A stretch of 64,000 nucleotides of DNA from Ulva prolifera (GCA_023078555.1 CM041201.1:6517172-6581171); one strand, 5' to 3'. Shown: positions 24,501 through 36,952, counted from the stretch's first letter. Translations and numbers: made by a program. Notes: generated by a model not told the origin, from the sequence alone.

Positions 24501-27166
24501 CGAGCCTGCCCCTGTGGTTGCTTCTGTGGCCCGGGTGCCTGGCCACCTGGTCCTCACACTGAACGTGGAGTCGCCGGAGGCTTGGCTTGTGGAGGTAGGC
24601 CTTGCACATGAACTCCGCGACTCTGTCTGGTATTACAGAATGTGAAGCAGCGGTGAGGCATGGGGTTGCGTTGTGCAACTAGAGGCTGCAGGTTGAACTG
24701 TTGGGTTTGTCACGGACAGAGCATACACGGGCACGTTGCGGAGCTCTCCGGCGGGTGTGCATGCGCTCCGATGCCTAAATGGGCCCTATGTTCTTGTAAA
24801 GATGTGATGCAAGAGGCTTTGCTTCCCGATGTCAGCATTGTGCTCGGGAGAAACGCCACAATGTGTGAGTTTCACATGAGCAGCTGACACCCACGAAAGC
24901 CACTGCATGGAAGAGCAACGTCACAGGTAACCAGGCAGTTCGCTCAGCTTCACCAGGCTACATGCGCAAACCTGGTCACACTTCCAAGACAGCCCATTTC
25001 AGTTCCTTTTCCTGGCCTCAGAGCGCAATGAACAGGTCGATCAGTCATTGCCAACGTCACCGGAGACCTCTGCTGCATATACCGGATAAGGCTTGTCTGG
25101 CACTGCTTGTAGGGCCAGTGTAACAAGTGACCGTGATGCAGGTGGCTGAAGCTGAGCTGGATGTGGACAACATCCAAGCTGACGCGCTGGGCGAGGAGCA
25201 GCGGATGCATGTGCAGCTTCGCCTGGAAGCCATCATGTTCACTGGGTCATGCATTGATGCAGCGTATGAGACAAGCCAGGACGCCTATCCCCGTGGGGTA
25301 CAGCTGATGTTGGGCTCACACAACAACCCGCACCTGCAGGACACCCTGGTGATGGCCAACCTGGGGTACTTCCAGCTGAAGGCTCAGCCTGGTATGCCTG
25401 CAACATGTCCGATAGGGGGGCTCTTTCTGTATGCACTGCAAGCACTGGTCAAGTTTTGAAACCCAAATGCTGCATCACCTCGCTGTGCCCAGCCAGCATG
25501 GCTGTGCTGCACAAGGCCCAATGCATCGAATTGGCATGAGGCAACATGACCCGAGGATGGCAGCCGCTGCAGCAACTCTGGGTCGTTGCTTGTAGAGTCT
25601 CTGATTTCTGCCTGCATCTGGGCGGAAAGGATAAGGTTTGAGCATGTGTTGTTTACTGCCAGTTTCGAGGCTGTACTGTGTCAATGTACCATGCAGCCTG
25701 ACAGATGCGTATGCACAAATAGCGGCTCCGACTGCAGGATCATGGCAGCTGAGCCTTGCTGAAGGCCGGAGCCGTGAGATGTTTGACATCATTGATGGAG
25801 ACTTAAACCGCCTGCTCAGACTGAGGCGGATGGAGAGGACCACCAGGGTGCCTGGCCTTCCAACAAAGCCCGTGCTCATCCAGTCTCTAGCTGGCCAACA
25901 CACCCACCTCTTGGTCCAAAAGAAGGAGAAGTACAAAGGCCAAGATGTTCTCCAGGTGCTCATGCATGCCATCCAGGCTGTAATCTGTCGACTTTGCCTG
26001 AGCCTTACACACGTCCGTGGTGAGCTGGCGCTGATTCCAGGTCGATGAGTCAGATGCAATGCAAGGCGGTGAAGGGGACGTAATCAATATATTCTCCATT
26101 GCTAGTGGCCATATGTACGAAAGATTGCAAAAGATCATGATTCTTTCCGTCCTGCAGCACACTAAAAGCAAGGTGAAATTCTGGCTAATCAAGAATTACA
26201 TGTCACCTGAGATGAAAACATTTATGCCAATCATGGCCAAGGAGTACGACTTCGAGGTTCGCAGCTTACCTTTTTCTTTGTGGTGCTGCATGTCTCAGGT
26301 GTGGCAAATTCTCAATGCATTGTGAACGGGCGATTGTAGGTGGAGATGGTCACGTACAAATGGCCCAGCTGGCTGAATCAACAGACCGAGAAACAGAGAA
26401 TCATATGGGCGTACAAGATTCTCTTTCTGGATGTCCTTTTCCCGTTAAACGTGAAGCGTATAATCTTCTGTGACTCAGATCAAATTATTCGCACAGACAT
26501 GGTGTGACAAGACCTTCCAGAACATTGTGAGGTTTGCCTGCACATGCGACGTGCATCACGGAAAAAGATGCACATTTTTTGCAGGCGGAGCTGTTTCACA
26601 TGGACATCCAAGGAAAACCACTGGCTTACACCCCCTTCTGCGACAGCAACACTGCGATGGATGGCTACCGCTTCTGGAAGCAAGGCTACTGGACACAGCA
26701 TCTCAAAGGCAAGCCATATCATATATCAGCTCTATACCTAGTTGATATCGAGCGCATGCGTCAAATGGCAGCTGGTGACATGCTGCGGGTGGTGTACAAT
26801 CGCCTCTCGCAAGATCCCGGGTCATTATCCAACTTGGATCAGGATCTACCCAATTACACACAGCACCAGGTTCCCATCTTCTCTCTTCCGCAAGAGTGGT
26901 TATGGTGTGAATCGTGGTGTGGGAATGCTACCAAAGCAGCGGCAAAGACCATTGACCTCTGCAATAACCCTGAGACAAAGGAACCCAAACTTCAAGCCGC
27001 ACGAAGGATCGTGCCTGAGTGGAGCAACTACGATGACGAAGTCAGCAGGTTTACAGCAAGTGTCAGGGAGCGCCTAAGCGCTGGTGCCATATCGGACACC
27101 TGTGAAAACAGCACAACATCTGATAGATGTGAAAAGCCTGCTGCGGAGGGCCATGATGAGTTGTAG
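18570..27166 (+). CDS. UGGT: UDP-glucose:glycoprotein glucosyltransferase
   Basis: ER folding sensor that re-glucosylates misfolded N-glycoproteins so that they rebind calnexin/calreticulin. The gene has many exons. It starts with a signal peptide ([20 protein letters not shown]) and [21 protein letters not shown], the conserved UGGT N terminus. Firm joins are 18570-18758 to 18810-19433 ([31 protein letters not shown]), 19905-20134 and 20343 onward. Thioredoxin-like sensor segments follow up to about 25.4 kb ([61 protein letters not shown]). The C-terminal GT24 catalytic domain has [40 protein letters not shown] (the metal/UDP-glucose acidic motif), [34 protein letters not shown] and [15 protein letters not shown]. 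It ends with HDEL, an ER-retrieval signal. Some middle junctions (20.6-22.5 kb) were not fixed. Confidence 0.95.
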
Positions 27167-27263
27167 AGTGCCAGCGTATTAAATCACGGCTGAAACGCCG
27201 TGTAGCGGCCTAGATAAGTGAGGCGAGATGGTCAATGGCAGTACAGCAGTTTGATGGTTGATG

Positions 27264-28708
27264 CTACTCATCGAAATCCATGTCTGCAGGCATGCGCTGT
27301 TCATCCCTATACTTTTGCTCGTTCTCCGGAATCCACAGCTCACCTGCATGACGGAAGCTGGCATCATGTGCCTTGGGCCACAGCCAACACGGAAGCTCTC
27401 AGGCTGCATGTGATGCGGCAGGAACATCGATACACCATAGCAAAAACCGCACGAGCCCATATTCTATCTTTTGTACGTTCTTCCATTGCATCCCAGGTTC
27501 CTGCACTCGTCACTCGTACATCAAACGGCAGAATGTATGGTAGCTCACATGCACATGCAAGCATCCTGGCGAAGCCGATCAAAGGTCCTCGAGAGAGTAA
27601 AAACCCGCACTTTGTGAGATGTTGAGGATCCCTCGCACAATGAATTCTTTGTCCTCTTCAGTGTACTCTTCTTTGTTGATGTTGTATTTGTAAAACCATC
27701 TGGCGTACCATGCAACAGATTTATACAAGTAGTAGGGCAAAAACCAGAACTGGACTATGGCAAGCTCATTGACTTCTGGCTTTCTATATGAGCCGTGCAC
27801 TTGGATGAGATTCTCAAGTTCCGTTTCGTCAACTTCAATGGCGTCAAGGTCCTTGCGGGAGCTGCATCAACTTGCCAGCGTTTGCCAACAGCGGTAATAT
27901 ACTAGATCCACAACGCTGAGTAGCATGGTGCACACCGCTTGCCATTCATCTTCTTTTTTATTAGGCCTTGCTTCTCCATTTCGACTGCCTTCTCCTCCTT
28001 GAATTTTTTCAGGCGAGCCTTATACTCTGGTGTCTGCTTCACTGATTCGAGGCACTGTTTGTGGCAAATCAATCGAGAAGTATACTCGAACATTGACCAC
28101 AAACTGAGGCTGATCAGAAGAACCAGAATTGGGTTGAACTGCAATGATTGGATCGTCAAAGGTTTAGAACACCCTAGTTCACCCTCCCGTTGCATCAGCC
28201 AGCCCCCGGCCGCTGCTTGGCGAAGACTGCCGTACCTTAAAATGCCTGGTGTAGTACTGAGTGTAGTAGTAACGTGCTTGATTGTATGCAAACTCCTCAG
28301 GGTGCCGCAGAGCATAGTTGTAGTCCCTGCGGCTGTCATCGTCTTTCAGTATCCCATAAGCATGCGAGATAGTTGCAAACTGGGCTTCTGCCTCTTCACG
28401 CCGAGCTTTATTCTTATCAGGATGCCACTCGCGGGCAAGCTTACGATAGGATTCTGTAATTTCACTGACTGTAGCACTTTCCTTCACCCTGCACGCCTCA
28501 ATGGTTGGCTTGCGGGTACCAAAAGCACACGAACGTTCACTAATGGTGAATTTGATAAAGGTTGTGAATGTGTGTGCCCGTTGGCAACAGATGCGCACTT
28601 CAGAACGTCATAGCAATTCTTTTCGCCACAGTACATGGCTTGCACGGTAGGAATGAGCAGCAAGGCTACAGTAGCGAAAATCCGCCCCAGAATCCAGACA
28701 GATGCCAT
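27264..28708 (-). CDS. ERDJ7: ER membrane J-protein ERdj7/DNAJC25
   Basis: Co-chaperone that recruits BiP at the ER membrane. Six exons (28708-28599, 28488-28236, 28138-27936, 27861-27611, 27500-27453, 27343-27264) join with every phase closed, giving 314 residues. A signal peptide (ASVWILGRIFATVALLLIP) leads into the mature start CGEKNCYDVL. The J domain follows, with its HPD motif at about residues 59-61 (REWHPDKNK) and ILKDDDSRRDY. After the J domain comes a transmembrane helix (NPILVLLISLSLWSMFEY), a charged linker rich in Lys/Glu, and a second hydrophobic segment (VQFWFLPYYLYKSVAWYARW). The C terminus (TWDAMEERTKDRIW, then LWIPENEQKY) matches the family. An ATG 45 bases upstream is also in frame, but the chosen ATG gives the better signal peptide. 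It is tail-to-tail with UGGT, 97 bases apart. Confidence 0.93.
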
Positions 28709-29266
28709 AGCGCTCTTTGTGTCGACTGCTATCGTTGTGCGAACTTTGGTCAAGCGCGGCCGGGGAAGTGCTAGGAAGAAACCTGCGCACTGCCACCTGC
28801 TGCAGCTCTACAGGACGAGCTCTAGCGACAAAAGTACCGTGGCATCTCCCTCACTATTCTTGATTGTCTTCACAGCCGCTTCGCAAAGACTCGTACAGGG
28901 CATTGCGACAAGTTCAAGCAGCTGGCCTTCCAGCATGCATGCTGTGTCTTGAGGGCCAGTCGGATATTCGCACAGGTGTCTGGCCGCACTTCGCTTCCGC
29001 AGGTATGAAAGGCGACAAGGTAGGTGCAGCCGAACCACAGCCGATGATCCGCGAAGCTCTTGTCATCATGTATCTGGCCGGCCTATTCTGCTGTCGCATT
29101 CGCTTGACCGCATTCCTTGTTTAAGCACTGGTCAAGCGATTTTGCCTCCGGGTGCCCTGAGAGAACAATTAGGGAGTTGTGTATGTAAAGCTATCGAGAT
29201 TTGATTCTTGTCACAAAGAGCGTGTGATCGGCTGGCTGGACTTGTCTGGAATCAGCGAGGCTCCTC
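28709..29266. other. Divergent promoter region, ERdj7 and bS6m
   Basis: About 560 bases between divergent genes. Open frames on both strands (28864-29124 plus, 29038-28808 minus) show no known motif and are not called. Confidence 0.35.
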
Positions 29267-29749
29267 ATGCCGCTGTATGAAGTCTTCTGCTTGACAAGGC
29301 CGACACTGACAAAACCTGAGCTATTTGAAGTCATCAGGCGCTCGTGCTCTACTGTATTCAAAGGCAAAGGAGTGGTGACCAAGGTTGTGAGCAATGGCAA
29401 CATCACTCTAGCGCACAAAATCAAGAAGACTCATGGGCACTATGAAGAGGTGCGACTCACTCCTCGCAGCATAAGACAACGTTTCGCTTTTCTGAGATTC
29501 CTCCAACACAGTTCTTCACCATGTGGAAAAGCAACCCGACCCCTGCAGGCTCATGCCTGGTCACTTGGCTTCCATGCTGGCCCGACGCTTCTCCCAGAAG
29601 TTTCCCATGAACTCTCTACAGATGAGAAAGTTCTGCGATTCCAAATATGCAAGCATAGGGACGTCGCGAAGATCCGGCAGTGGCGGGCCATGATGCAGTT
29701 TGGTCCAAATGATCCTGGCTCTCGAGACAAGGCCTCCAAGTGGGATTGA
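29267..29749 (+). CDS. MRPS6: Mitochondrial ribosomal protein bS6m
   Basis: Small-subunit mitoribosomal protein of the bacterial S6 family. Exons 29267-29449, 29512-29548 and 29601-29749 give 122 residues. The N terminus MPLYEVFCLTRPTLTKPEL and KGKGVVTKVVSNGNITLAHK fit the S6 first strand and helix. The join HYEE-FFTMWKSNPTPAVSHEL restores the S6 core, where an F-x-M strand is followed by the second helix and DEKVLRF. The frame closes only if the second intron is the 52-base piece 29549-29600, which begins with GC and ends with AG. The same stretch is also open as one unspliced frame of 160 codons, but that reading inserts unrelated residues in the S6 fold. Mitochondrial rather than plastid placement is inferred from the lack of a long transit peptide and the family C-terminal tail. 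Confidence 0.8.
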   Translation: MPLYEVFCLTRPTLTKPELFEVIRRSCSTVFKGKGVVTKVVSNGNITLAHKIKKTHGHYEEVRLTPRSIRQRFAFLRFLQHSSSPCGKATRPLQAHAWSLGFHAGPTLLPEVSHELSTDEKVLRFQICKHRDVAKIRQWRAMMQFGPNDPGSRDKASKWD

Positions 29750-31202
29750 CACAGTGGCTGTGAGTGGCCATGGATCTGGGTAGCCCATAGTCTGGCAGAC
29801 TGATTTCAAATCATCATGGCAGGCCGTTGCCATACATTGAGGGGTGGCCATTGAGGGGCGATCCTGTGCACACCAGCCCTGGTCTTCGGCAGGCTACAGA
29901 CTCCAATCAGCATGCAGCAAGTCCGTCGTTCTGACCCGTCCTTGTCACCCTATAGTGCATATATGGTGTTCCTGTTTCTGATTGCTGCATGTGGTTTTGT
30001 GGTTTTGTGGTTTTTTCACCAGTGTAGCGTGTTCCATAATGTGAAACAGAAAACAAAGTGCTCTTCGCACTCGGTGGCGGCACCGATTCTACACCACGAC
30101 GAACTGCAGTGGTCCAATTCAATGATATTGAGCATATCAGGGTCGGGAATATCTGTTGCCATGGCCGTCTGTGGCTGTGACAGCGCTCACGAACACATAA
30201 AGCTGTTTTCGTGACGGCCTTGACTGTTGTGTTGAGGAGACGGCACAGCTCAGGCAATAACTCGCTTGGCCAAGCCTGCTGAGCTCGATCTGACTGTAGG
30301 ACTTCCATGCCCGTGCTACCACATTCTAGTACAGTAGATGCTGATGCGATTCACTCTGCACTATGTTAGACCCGCGTTAGTGGGGCTTCCAGCCATAGTC
30401 GGTTGTAGCAGTGAGTGTTACTCTGGAGCACTGTCCACCATTTAGCTAGGGCACAGCTGTACTGTCGTTGGATTTGATCAGTGGTAAATAACATCTCTAT
30501 TGTCGTCTATATCATACTCGTATTGCAAAATGTCTTCACATGCACGTGGGTCATACATAGCGTTCAATGTTATGTGTTGTTCGCAGAGCAAACATGAGAC
30601 AGGGACGTGCCGTATGTGCTGATCTTGCAAATTCTGCATGGCACCACGACACTCGCACACTAGAGGTTGAGATGTACCATATCCAGTCGGCAGTGGGAGC
30701 AACATGCTTCAGGCGGAACAATACCCAGCTGATAGCACATACACCTGACGTCATGACTCAGCAGTCATGGAGGGCTTGGACAGACGTATCTGTTTGATTG
30801 CCACTGTCATTCCATACAATTCGGGATCATTGTTTTGTAAATGTGAACGACATAAGAAAAATAGAATTTCTAGTAAGGTGGAACCTGGATTAATGTGATA
30901 CACGCTTTAGCCAGCAAGCTTGCCTTCGAATTTCAGCTGAAATTATGCGGTGGACAGGCTCCGAAATGTCTGATTGTTCATAGCCGAACGCTGGTGACAC
31001 TTGTTTCACAGTTCAGTTATACTTCGGATTATTACATCAACTTGATCATCCAATGCCGACACCAAAATGCAATCTCGGCGGTGACTAGACAGGTGCCAAC
31101 CTGTAAACCTTCATCGTACCAAAAAATAGACACACATCATGACAACCTTACAGTCTACCTCTGCCCGAACCCACATGCTATCAAATCATCCTCCGCATGA
31201 CA
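29750..31202. other. Intergenic stretch, no gene recognised
   Basis: About 1.45 kb. Open frames at 29912-30214 (plus) and 30308-29907 (minus) overlap and lack known motifs. The rest is AT-rich and closed. Confidence 0.4.
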
Positions 31203-32761
31203 TCACCAGCTCTCCGCATATGTTAACGTCTGTAGCCGGCTGCACGCATCAAGGGATGCCACCAGAGCACGAGCATCATCATAGTGCAACAACGGTCCTT
31301 GATGCGCAATCACGCTTGACGCAGTTGCTGCAGCAAACTCCCCCATTTGCCGGACTGAGAGCCCCTTCAAGTAAGCATGCAAAAACCCTGCTGCATATGC
31401 ATCACCAGCTCCACAGGTATCTACAGGGGCGTCCTTCGCCCAGTGTGGTGGAACGACGTGGAGCTGTCCCAAAGCCGCAATGCAGCTTCCCCGTGAACCG
31501 TCTGTGACCACAGACATTGGACACACTCGACCCAGTTGCAAAGCATCAGCTTCAGCCGTCTTTGGCCTGCTGTGGGCAATTGATGACCTGTCATCACGCA
31601 TGTGCGATGCGCCCATCTCCAGCCCATCCCCCACCAACTCGCGTGCTTCCTCAGCGTTGGTAAAAAATACATCAGCTGCCCTTGCTGTCTCGAGCATCAC
31701 TGTTCTATGCTTCTGCACCACAGACACATCTGCAGCTGTCATGACAACAACTGAGCCAGCAGCTCGTGCAAGGGCAATAGCCTGCCTGATAAGTTGTGGG
31801 GCATCAGGCATCTCCCACAAGTAGCCTTCGATAACAAGCATACGCGCAGACGCCATGCCCCCAGCAACAGCCGGACACAAGCTCACGCCAGAGGCACTTG
31901 GCAGCGAAAGGAAGGATCGCTGTGCATCAGGTGTGGTCAGCACAAGAACAGTCCCAGTTGCAGAGCCAGGAGCAGGCATCCCCAGCCACTTGACGCCACT
32001 ACTGAGCAGCTGCTGCTGGAAAAACCCGCCCAAGTGATCGTCACCGATCATCCCAGCCATGCCAATGCTCGCCTCAGGAATTTCGTCAGGATCCATGTCA
32101 TGTGCAGCCCGCGCAAGAACAGCACATCCAGCCAACGTATTGGCTAAGGATCCTCCAGCATTTAACTGCATTCCAGCAGCATGTGTGAGCCTTCGCTACG
32201 AGCGCACCACACCGAATGCAGCAACGTCTGCGGCGACGGTGGCACATGCGGTGTGACACCAAGATCTCACCTGGAAACCTTTTGCTTCTAGTTCTTCGAT
32301 AATCTCGGCTCGTTCTTGAACTGTGATGACCCTGCAGGAAGAGTGTGCGCATGTACTGGTGACTGTGTTGAACACATGTACGTGCTGCGCAAGCTCGTGG
32401 CTCTTGGATGCGCACGTCCTTAAAAACTACCTTCCACAGCCTAGGCGGCAGAATCTCACCTTCTACCCCCAAGAGCAATATTCTTGTCGTCAAGGTAGCT
32501 CTCATTCACCATCCCTGAATAGTCGACCATGGCCTCACCCAGGCCAACCAGCTCATAAGCTGGGCGCGGCGCTGTGAACAGATCAAACCGTCCGAGACTA
32601 GCACCAGTAGTGGTTGACGAGGTTTCGCGGGTGGATGATCTTGATGCGGTCAGGGTGGCATCGATGCGTTCTTGTTGGCGTGGAACGTTTGCCTTCCTTG
32701 CACGGACAATAAACCGCGCATGTGCAGCGTCAGAAATTTGTATGGAGCAGCGAGCCATCAT
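31203..32761 (-). CDS. pfkB-family carbohydrate/nucleoside kinase, probably organellar
   Basis: Ribokinase-fold kinase that phosphorylates a sugar or nucleoside with ATP. Exons 32761-32460, 32331-32271 and 32165-31203 join with phases 2 and 0 to give 441 residues. The first 60 residues (MMARCSIQ, rich in Arg, Ser and Thr) look like a transit peptide. The domain opens with YELVGLGEAMVDY and, after a linker (RVITVQERAEIIEELEAKGF), the substrate-binding AGGSLANTLAG. GMIGDDHLGGFF and VFFTNAEEAREL follow. The second pfkB signature is VDTCGAGDAYAAGFLHAYLKG, cited here in part as DTCGAGDAYAAGF; its last Asp is the catalytic base. The substrate is not evident: plant fructokinase-like and adenosine-kinase-like members share these motifs. 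It is divergent from the ankyrin gene. Confidence 0.88.
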
Positions 32762-33301
32762 GCAGGTGACGTGTGACAAGATGATTGAATTCCTTGCACA
32801 AGCTCAGCCGAACAGCAGTAGCGCCGAGCTTGAAGGAATTCAGAGGGGCTATGAAGCTTGCGGAGGGATAGGGAGAAGCAAAATGTGTGGCTTGTGAAGG
32901 CAGCCCCTGATTTGGATGCTTCAAACTCGCTGCTTCCGCCTCGTGAGGTGGCCGCAACCGTGCGTGCCACAGCAGCCACGGAGTCGTACATGTGCGGTCG
33001 TCATACTTGGACACGTCAGCGTCGAAGCATGCATTGTTGCTGCCACACTTCAACAGTGCTGCACAGTACGAATCACCGAGAGCTATTTTCGAGAGCGGGA
33101 ACCATTATATATCGAGATTCGCAAATCCTCCACATTGGATGCAATTGCATATTCAGGCCTTCGTCGGTTGCAAACCATCACCATTTTGCACTGCTATCTC
33201 CCTGTCTTTTTCTGGCACTGACTATGTGAATAAGTATATTCTATCACTCAGCTAATATTTGTGTGGTGATACTTTTTCGCGGAACGCATTGCTCGCGTTC
33301 A
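32762..33301. other. Divergent promoter region
   Basis: 540 bases between the pfkB kinase and the ankyrin gene. No motif recognised. Confidence 0.35.
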
Positions 33302-34081
33302 ATGACAGACGACATGGCTTCAGACGATGCACCTCCGGGATCAAAATATCCCATATACGATGTCGCAGATGGACCCAAAGTGAATAACATATGGACGGCT
33401 GCTCAGTTTGGCGACAAAAAGTTTCTCATGTCTTTGCTGGAAAAATCACACGATGTGGAAGTCAACTGCTTGGACCATGTTGGCAGATCGCCCCTGCATT
33501 GGGCGGTAAGTTGATGAGTACATCTGACCAACCATAAAGTTTTTACAAACAGTTCTGTGTTCAAAAGTTTCTGTTACAGGTTTTATGTTGCTGCTCATGA
33601 CTACTCAAGCTCTGTGGCATCGTTGAAACACAAATTGTGGGACGCAGGTCGAAAATTCGCATCGTGGAGTCGTTCAGGTCCTGCTTGACTATGGAGCAGA
33701 TCCTTTGATACCTGAGACTGGCACACTGCGCACGCCTGTGTTCCTTGCAATCAAGCAAAACAGCGTGCAACTGGTGGAGATTTTGGTTGAAAACTTGTCG
33801 CAGGAGCAGATCACAGACGTTGTCAACAGATCAGATCGTTCAGGTATCACACCTTTGTCTTTGTGCAGGGAAAGGTGTGTTGCGAACATGTGCATGGACC
33901 AACCCTGCACGTAGTATTTGGTCTCATGCACAAGTGCACTCACAATACATGGGATGTGGATGCTCCAGCCGACGTCTACAACGATCAATCCTGATGCGAC
34001 CTCAGCAACTGCAGGCAGGAAGAGCATCTGGACGCCCTGGCATGGATTATGCAACATGGGGCAAAATATGAACAAGGATGA
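33302..34081 (+). CDS. Small ankyrin-repeat protein
   Basis: Exons 33302-33505, 33648-33874 and 34015-34081 join in phases 0 and 2 to a 165-residue protein made almost wholly of ankyrin repeats. Repeat 1 is NNIWTAAQFGDKKFLMSLLE, and repeat 2 is DHVGRSPLHWA plus HRGVVQVLLDYGADPL. Repeat 3 is GTLRTPVFLAIKQNSVQLVE, and the last is RSGITPLSLCRERQEEHLDA, ending in a helix (LAWIMQHGAKYEQG). No catalytic or membrane domain follows, so it is probably a binding partner in some complex. The target cannot be guessed. The start is the first ATG in frame; a second Met lies four codons on. Confidence 0.78.
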
Positions 34082-35820
34082 CCCATGCGCCTATGTGTAT
34101 GATCCGAGCGCAATCGCCGCACATCTGAAGTCTGAGATATAACACTGACCCTACATCATCCTTCACATACAACTTGCAGCCTGTCATTGGTGGCCTCAGC
34201 TGTCAGCAACGCCACAGTGCTGCTGATGGCGAAAGCTCATTGCGTTAGCTTCCGGCCGATGCATGAAACTTCTGTCTTTGCAATGAAGTCAGAGCAAGAT
34301 CTTCTTCATGTGCAAATCACATTCCAACCCTCGAGTGTCCTTCTTGGCAGGCACATTTTGCATTACGCATGGAGCTCTCTGCGATGATGGTGGCTGTTGC
34401 AGTGCATGCCCGCATCATCATGCAAAGCATCGTCCACGCTTCAGACCGCTTGTTTTATGCGGAACTGCTATGAGGAGTACCCTGAAATGTGAAAAGTCGC
34501 AGAGCTGGTGCAAACACGTATGGGGTGAAATCAGCACACCTGTGCGTTGGACTACAAACAAAGAGTCAGTGACTACAAGTGGCAAAGAACCAATTGAAGC
34601 AACAACATAGCAGCTCTCGCAGACGTCCGTGGTAATCTGCATTCAAGGCCTGGTTGCCCCCCACCATCTATTTGATTTGCGACGTTCGTACCGATTTCCA
34701 CGATTCTGCAGCTGAATCTGCATGCAAGAACACCAGCTCCAGCATTGTGTTGCAAGGACAAAGGCGTAGAGGCCAGTAGCATGCACCGCCGGGGAAACGC
34801 ACAAGCACAGCAATGCCACCAGATGCCGGCATATGTCACACCCGTCCACGGCTCCCACGCACAACAGGACGGCCACACATTCCACGCCCAAGAATATGAC
34901 ATACACAGGTATCTTCAGCGCAGATGTGCACATGTGCACCCACACGCATGTCACCCCACCCACACGCACAGATCACACACAGCCTTGGCCACACTCACAG
35001 AATGACCCCCTGTGACCCGGGGCCCCGGCACCCCCCCCGGACGTCGTGTTATGCCTCGAACAAACACATTTATAGATCTTGAGTCGGGTGGCAATAATCT
35101 GGATTCCAACAGGTAAAAGCGCGGACACCTGGGGGATCAAATTAATTAACCTAAAACGAGTGAACAAATGCTGCTTGCCTAGCTGCTGTCACAGGAGATG
35201 GCTGGTCCGCTGCTACCGCATAGCTCTGCACAGGCTAATGGCGTATGCTGCATGCTGGGGCGGATGTGCCCCTTGTACCACATGTGTCCACAGGCGGCAA
35301 CAGAGCCGCTCGCTTTGTGCTCGGAAGGGCCCTTCCTCAAGGGGCTGTGTCGGCACATACCGCGGTATGCAGCCTAGAATGATTTATTGCAAAATAAAAT
35401 CGTACGGCGGAGCTGAAGCATTAATTATGCTACATCTGACTTCGTTGCTTTGTTGATGTCTGTCAAAGAGTCTTCCTCACACGCATACGTCTACCTGAAC
35501 CGCGTAACCAACACTAGAAAACAGTCGAATATCGCATACGATACGTAAATTGATATACGCTTGATTAGCCGCAAGTTGTGGGCAACGGCACCGCCCCCAG
35601 CTCCGGACGTGCTCGTGATCCATGGGTGCCGACTCAGTGGTGTGAGGTCACCCCTCTGCAGAGAGACAGATGAATCTCGATACCAATGTGACACTACTGT
35701 GTCTAATGAGGCGGCCCATTCGGTGCCCTAGCGGGTGCGCATGAACTGCAGACGTCCAGTCAGTAGGCAGAGCGGTTACGTTGCGGGCAATGAAAGGTGT
35801 GTAATTTGTACTGACTGACC
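34082..35820. other. Intergenic stretch with simple-sequence patches
   Basis: About 1.7 kb with no supported gene. It contains an ACACACGC/CACCC-rich patch near 34910-34980 and a short G/C run near 35015-35042 (CCCGGGGCCCCGGC). Confidence 0.4.
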
Positions 35821-36952
35821 ATGGCCGACAGTGTCGCAGACTTGCTGCCGCCGTTCTGCCTCAAACAAGCCCGCACCGGTAGTCCAGCGTTACTTGCTTG
35901 GCCTGCCAGTTAGCTCTTGAGGTGCCAGCACCACCTGGCTGTTGCATTGATCATGCGATGCACCGTCCATGAAAATTACGGCTGGCCGTAGGAGAACATG
36001 CATTCGAATGTGTCAGGGCTGCACATGTAGATAGAGCAACACAGGAGAGAGCTGGAGTGGACAGTGCAGATGCACTGGAAGCGTCTTGCAGCCTGGCGCT
36101 TGCGGCAAGGAGACAGCATGTTGATCGTGTGCTTCAAGCGATGAGTGCTGTTTCGAGCCCTGGAAGACCTGAGCAGCTTTGTATATCCAACGGCATCCTA
36201 CCAAGGACGACCTACGACGCAGTAGAGTTTGGTCTGATTGATGCACGCTTGTCTCCGTCACTGAGTCCTGCCTCCTTTCTCACCCCTGCACACAAATCCT
36301 CCCAACAAAAGCAACATCGACGGTCTCAAACTAGTGACATCCAGGACACAGTGATGTTTCCACGGACCCTGTGTGTCCTTTCGCCTCTCGCAGTTCTGGA
36401 CTGATATGTGTGGTATTCAGGTATCTGGTGTCAGACCACATTGCCAACACACTACATATCGTGTCCCGGGATCTCCAGCATTAGCTGATTACAGCCAGTC
36501 ACAAACTGTCAATGACTTCCTTCGTTCTTGTCACTCTATGCGTCACACAGCGGAACCACCGGCAATGCCGCCCCTTCCACCCGATGTTGGGAGTTCTATG
36601 GAGAAGCTATTGCTGGACCAGATCTGTCAGCTATGCCAGGTTCTTGTCCCAGATACAATACACTCGTCTGAGCTATCATCAGGTGGTACTGCACAGTTGT
36701 ATTTCGAGGGCAGCACTTTCGCAAGGTCCAGACACCTTGCAGGAACGTGCGACATTGGTAGCGAAGCAACAAAGCAGTGAACAGCTCATCAAACACTTGG
36801 AGGAACGTGTCACATATCTGGAGGACTGCTTGGATCACAGCGCCAGTGCATTCATGGGTGAAGAAGGCGATACGGAGGATGGATGTGTGAAGGCGTCATG
36901 TCCACCCACTACGCCAGACCCCGACGCTGCCTCGGAAGTCAGGAATCCTTAG
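35821..36952 (+). CDS. Hypothetical protein with C-terminal coiled coil
   Basis: Exons 35821-35878, 36070-36350, 36421-36639 and 36743-36952 join with all phases closed to a 255-residue protein. It starts MADSVADLLPPFCLKQART. An Ala-rich helical segment (SCSLALAARRQHVDRVLQAM) follows, then a long Ser/Pro-rich, probably disordered middle. The C-terminal helix pair is KLLLDQICQLCQERATLV plus EQLIKHLEERVTYLEDCLD, a clear heptad coiled coil, and the tail is acidic. I recognise no family. A TGTAA at 37244-37248 lies about 290 bases past the stop. The model is supported by four consistent exons rather than by homology. Confidence 0.55.

Noticed and set aside
29267-29749. bS6m as a single unspliced 160-codon frame
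   Set aside because: The S6 core reads correctly only after removing 29450-29511 and 29549-29600.
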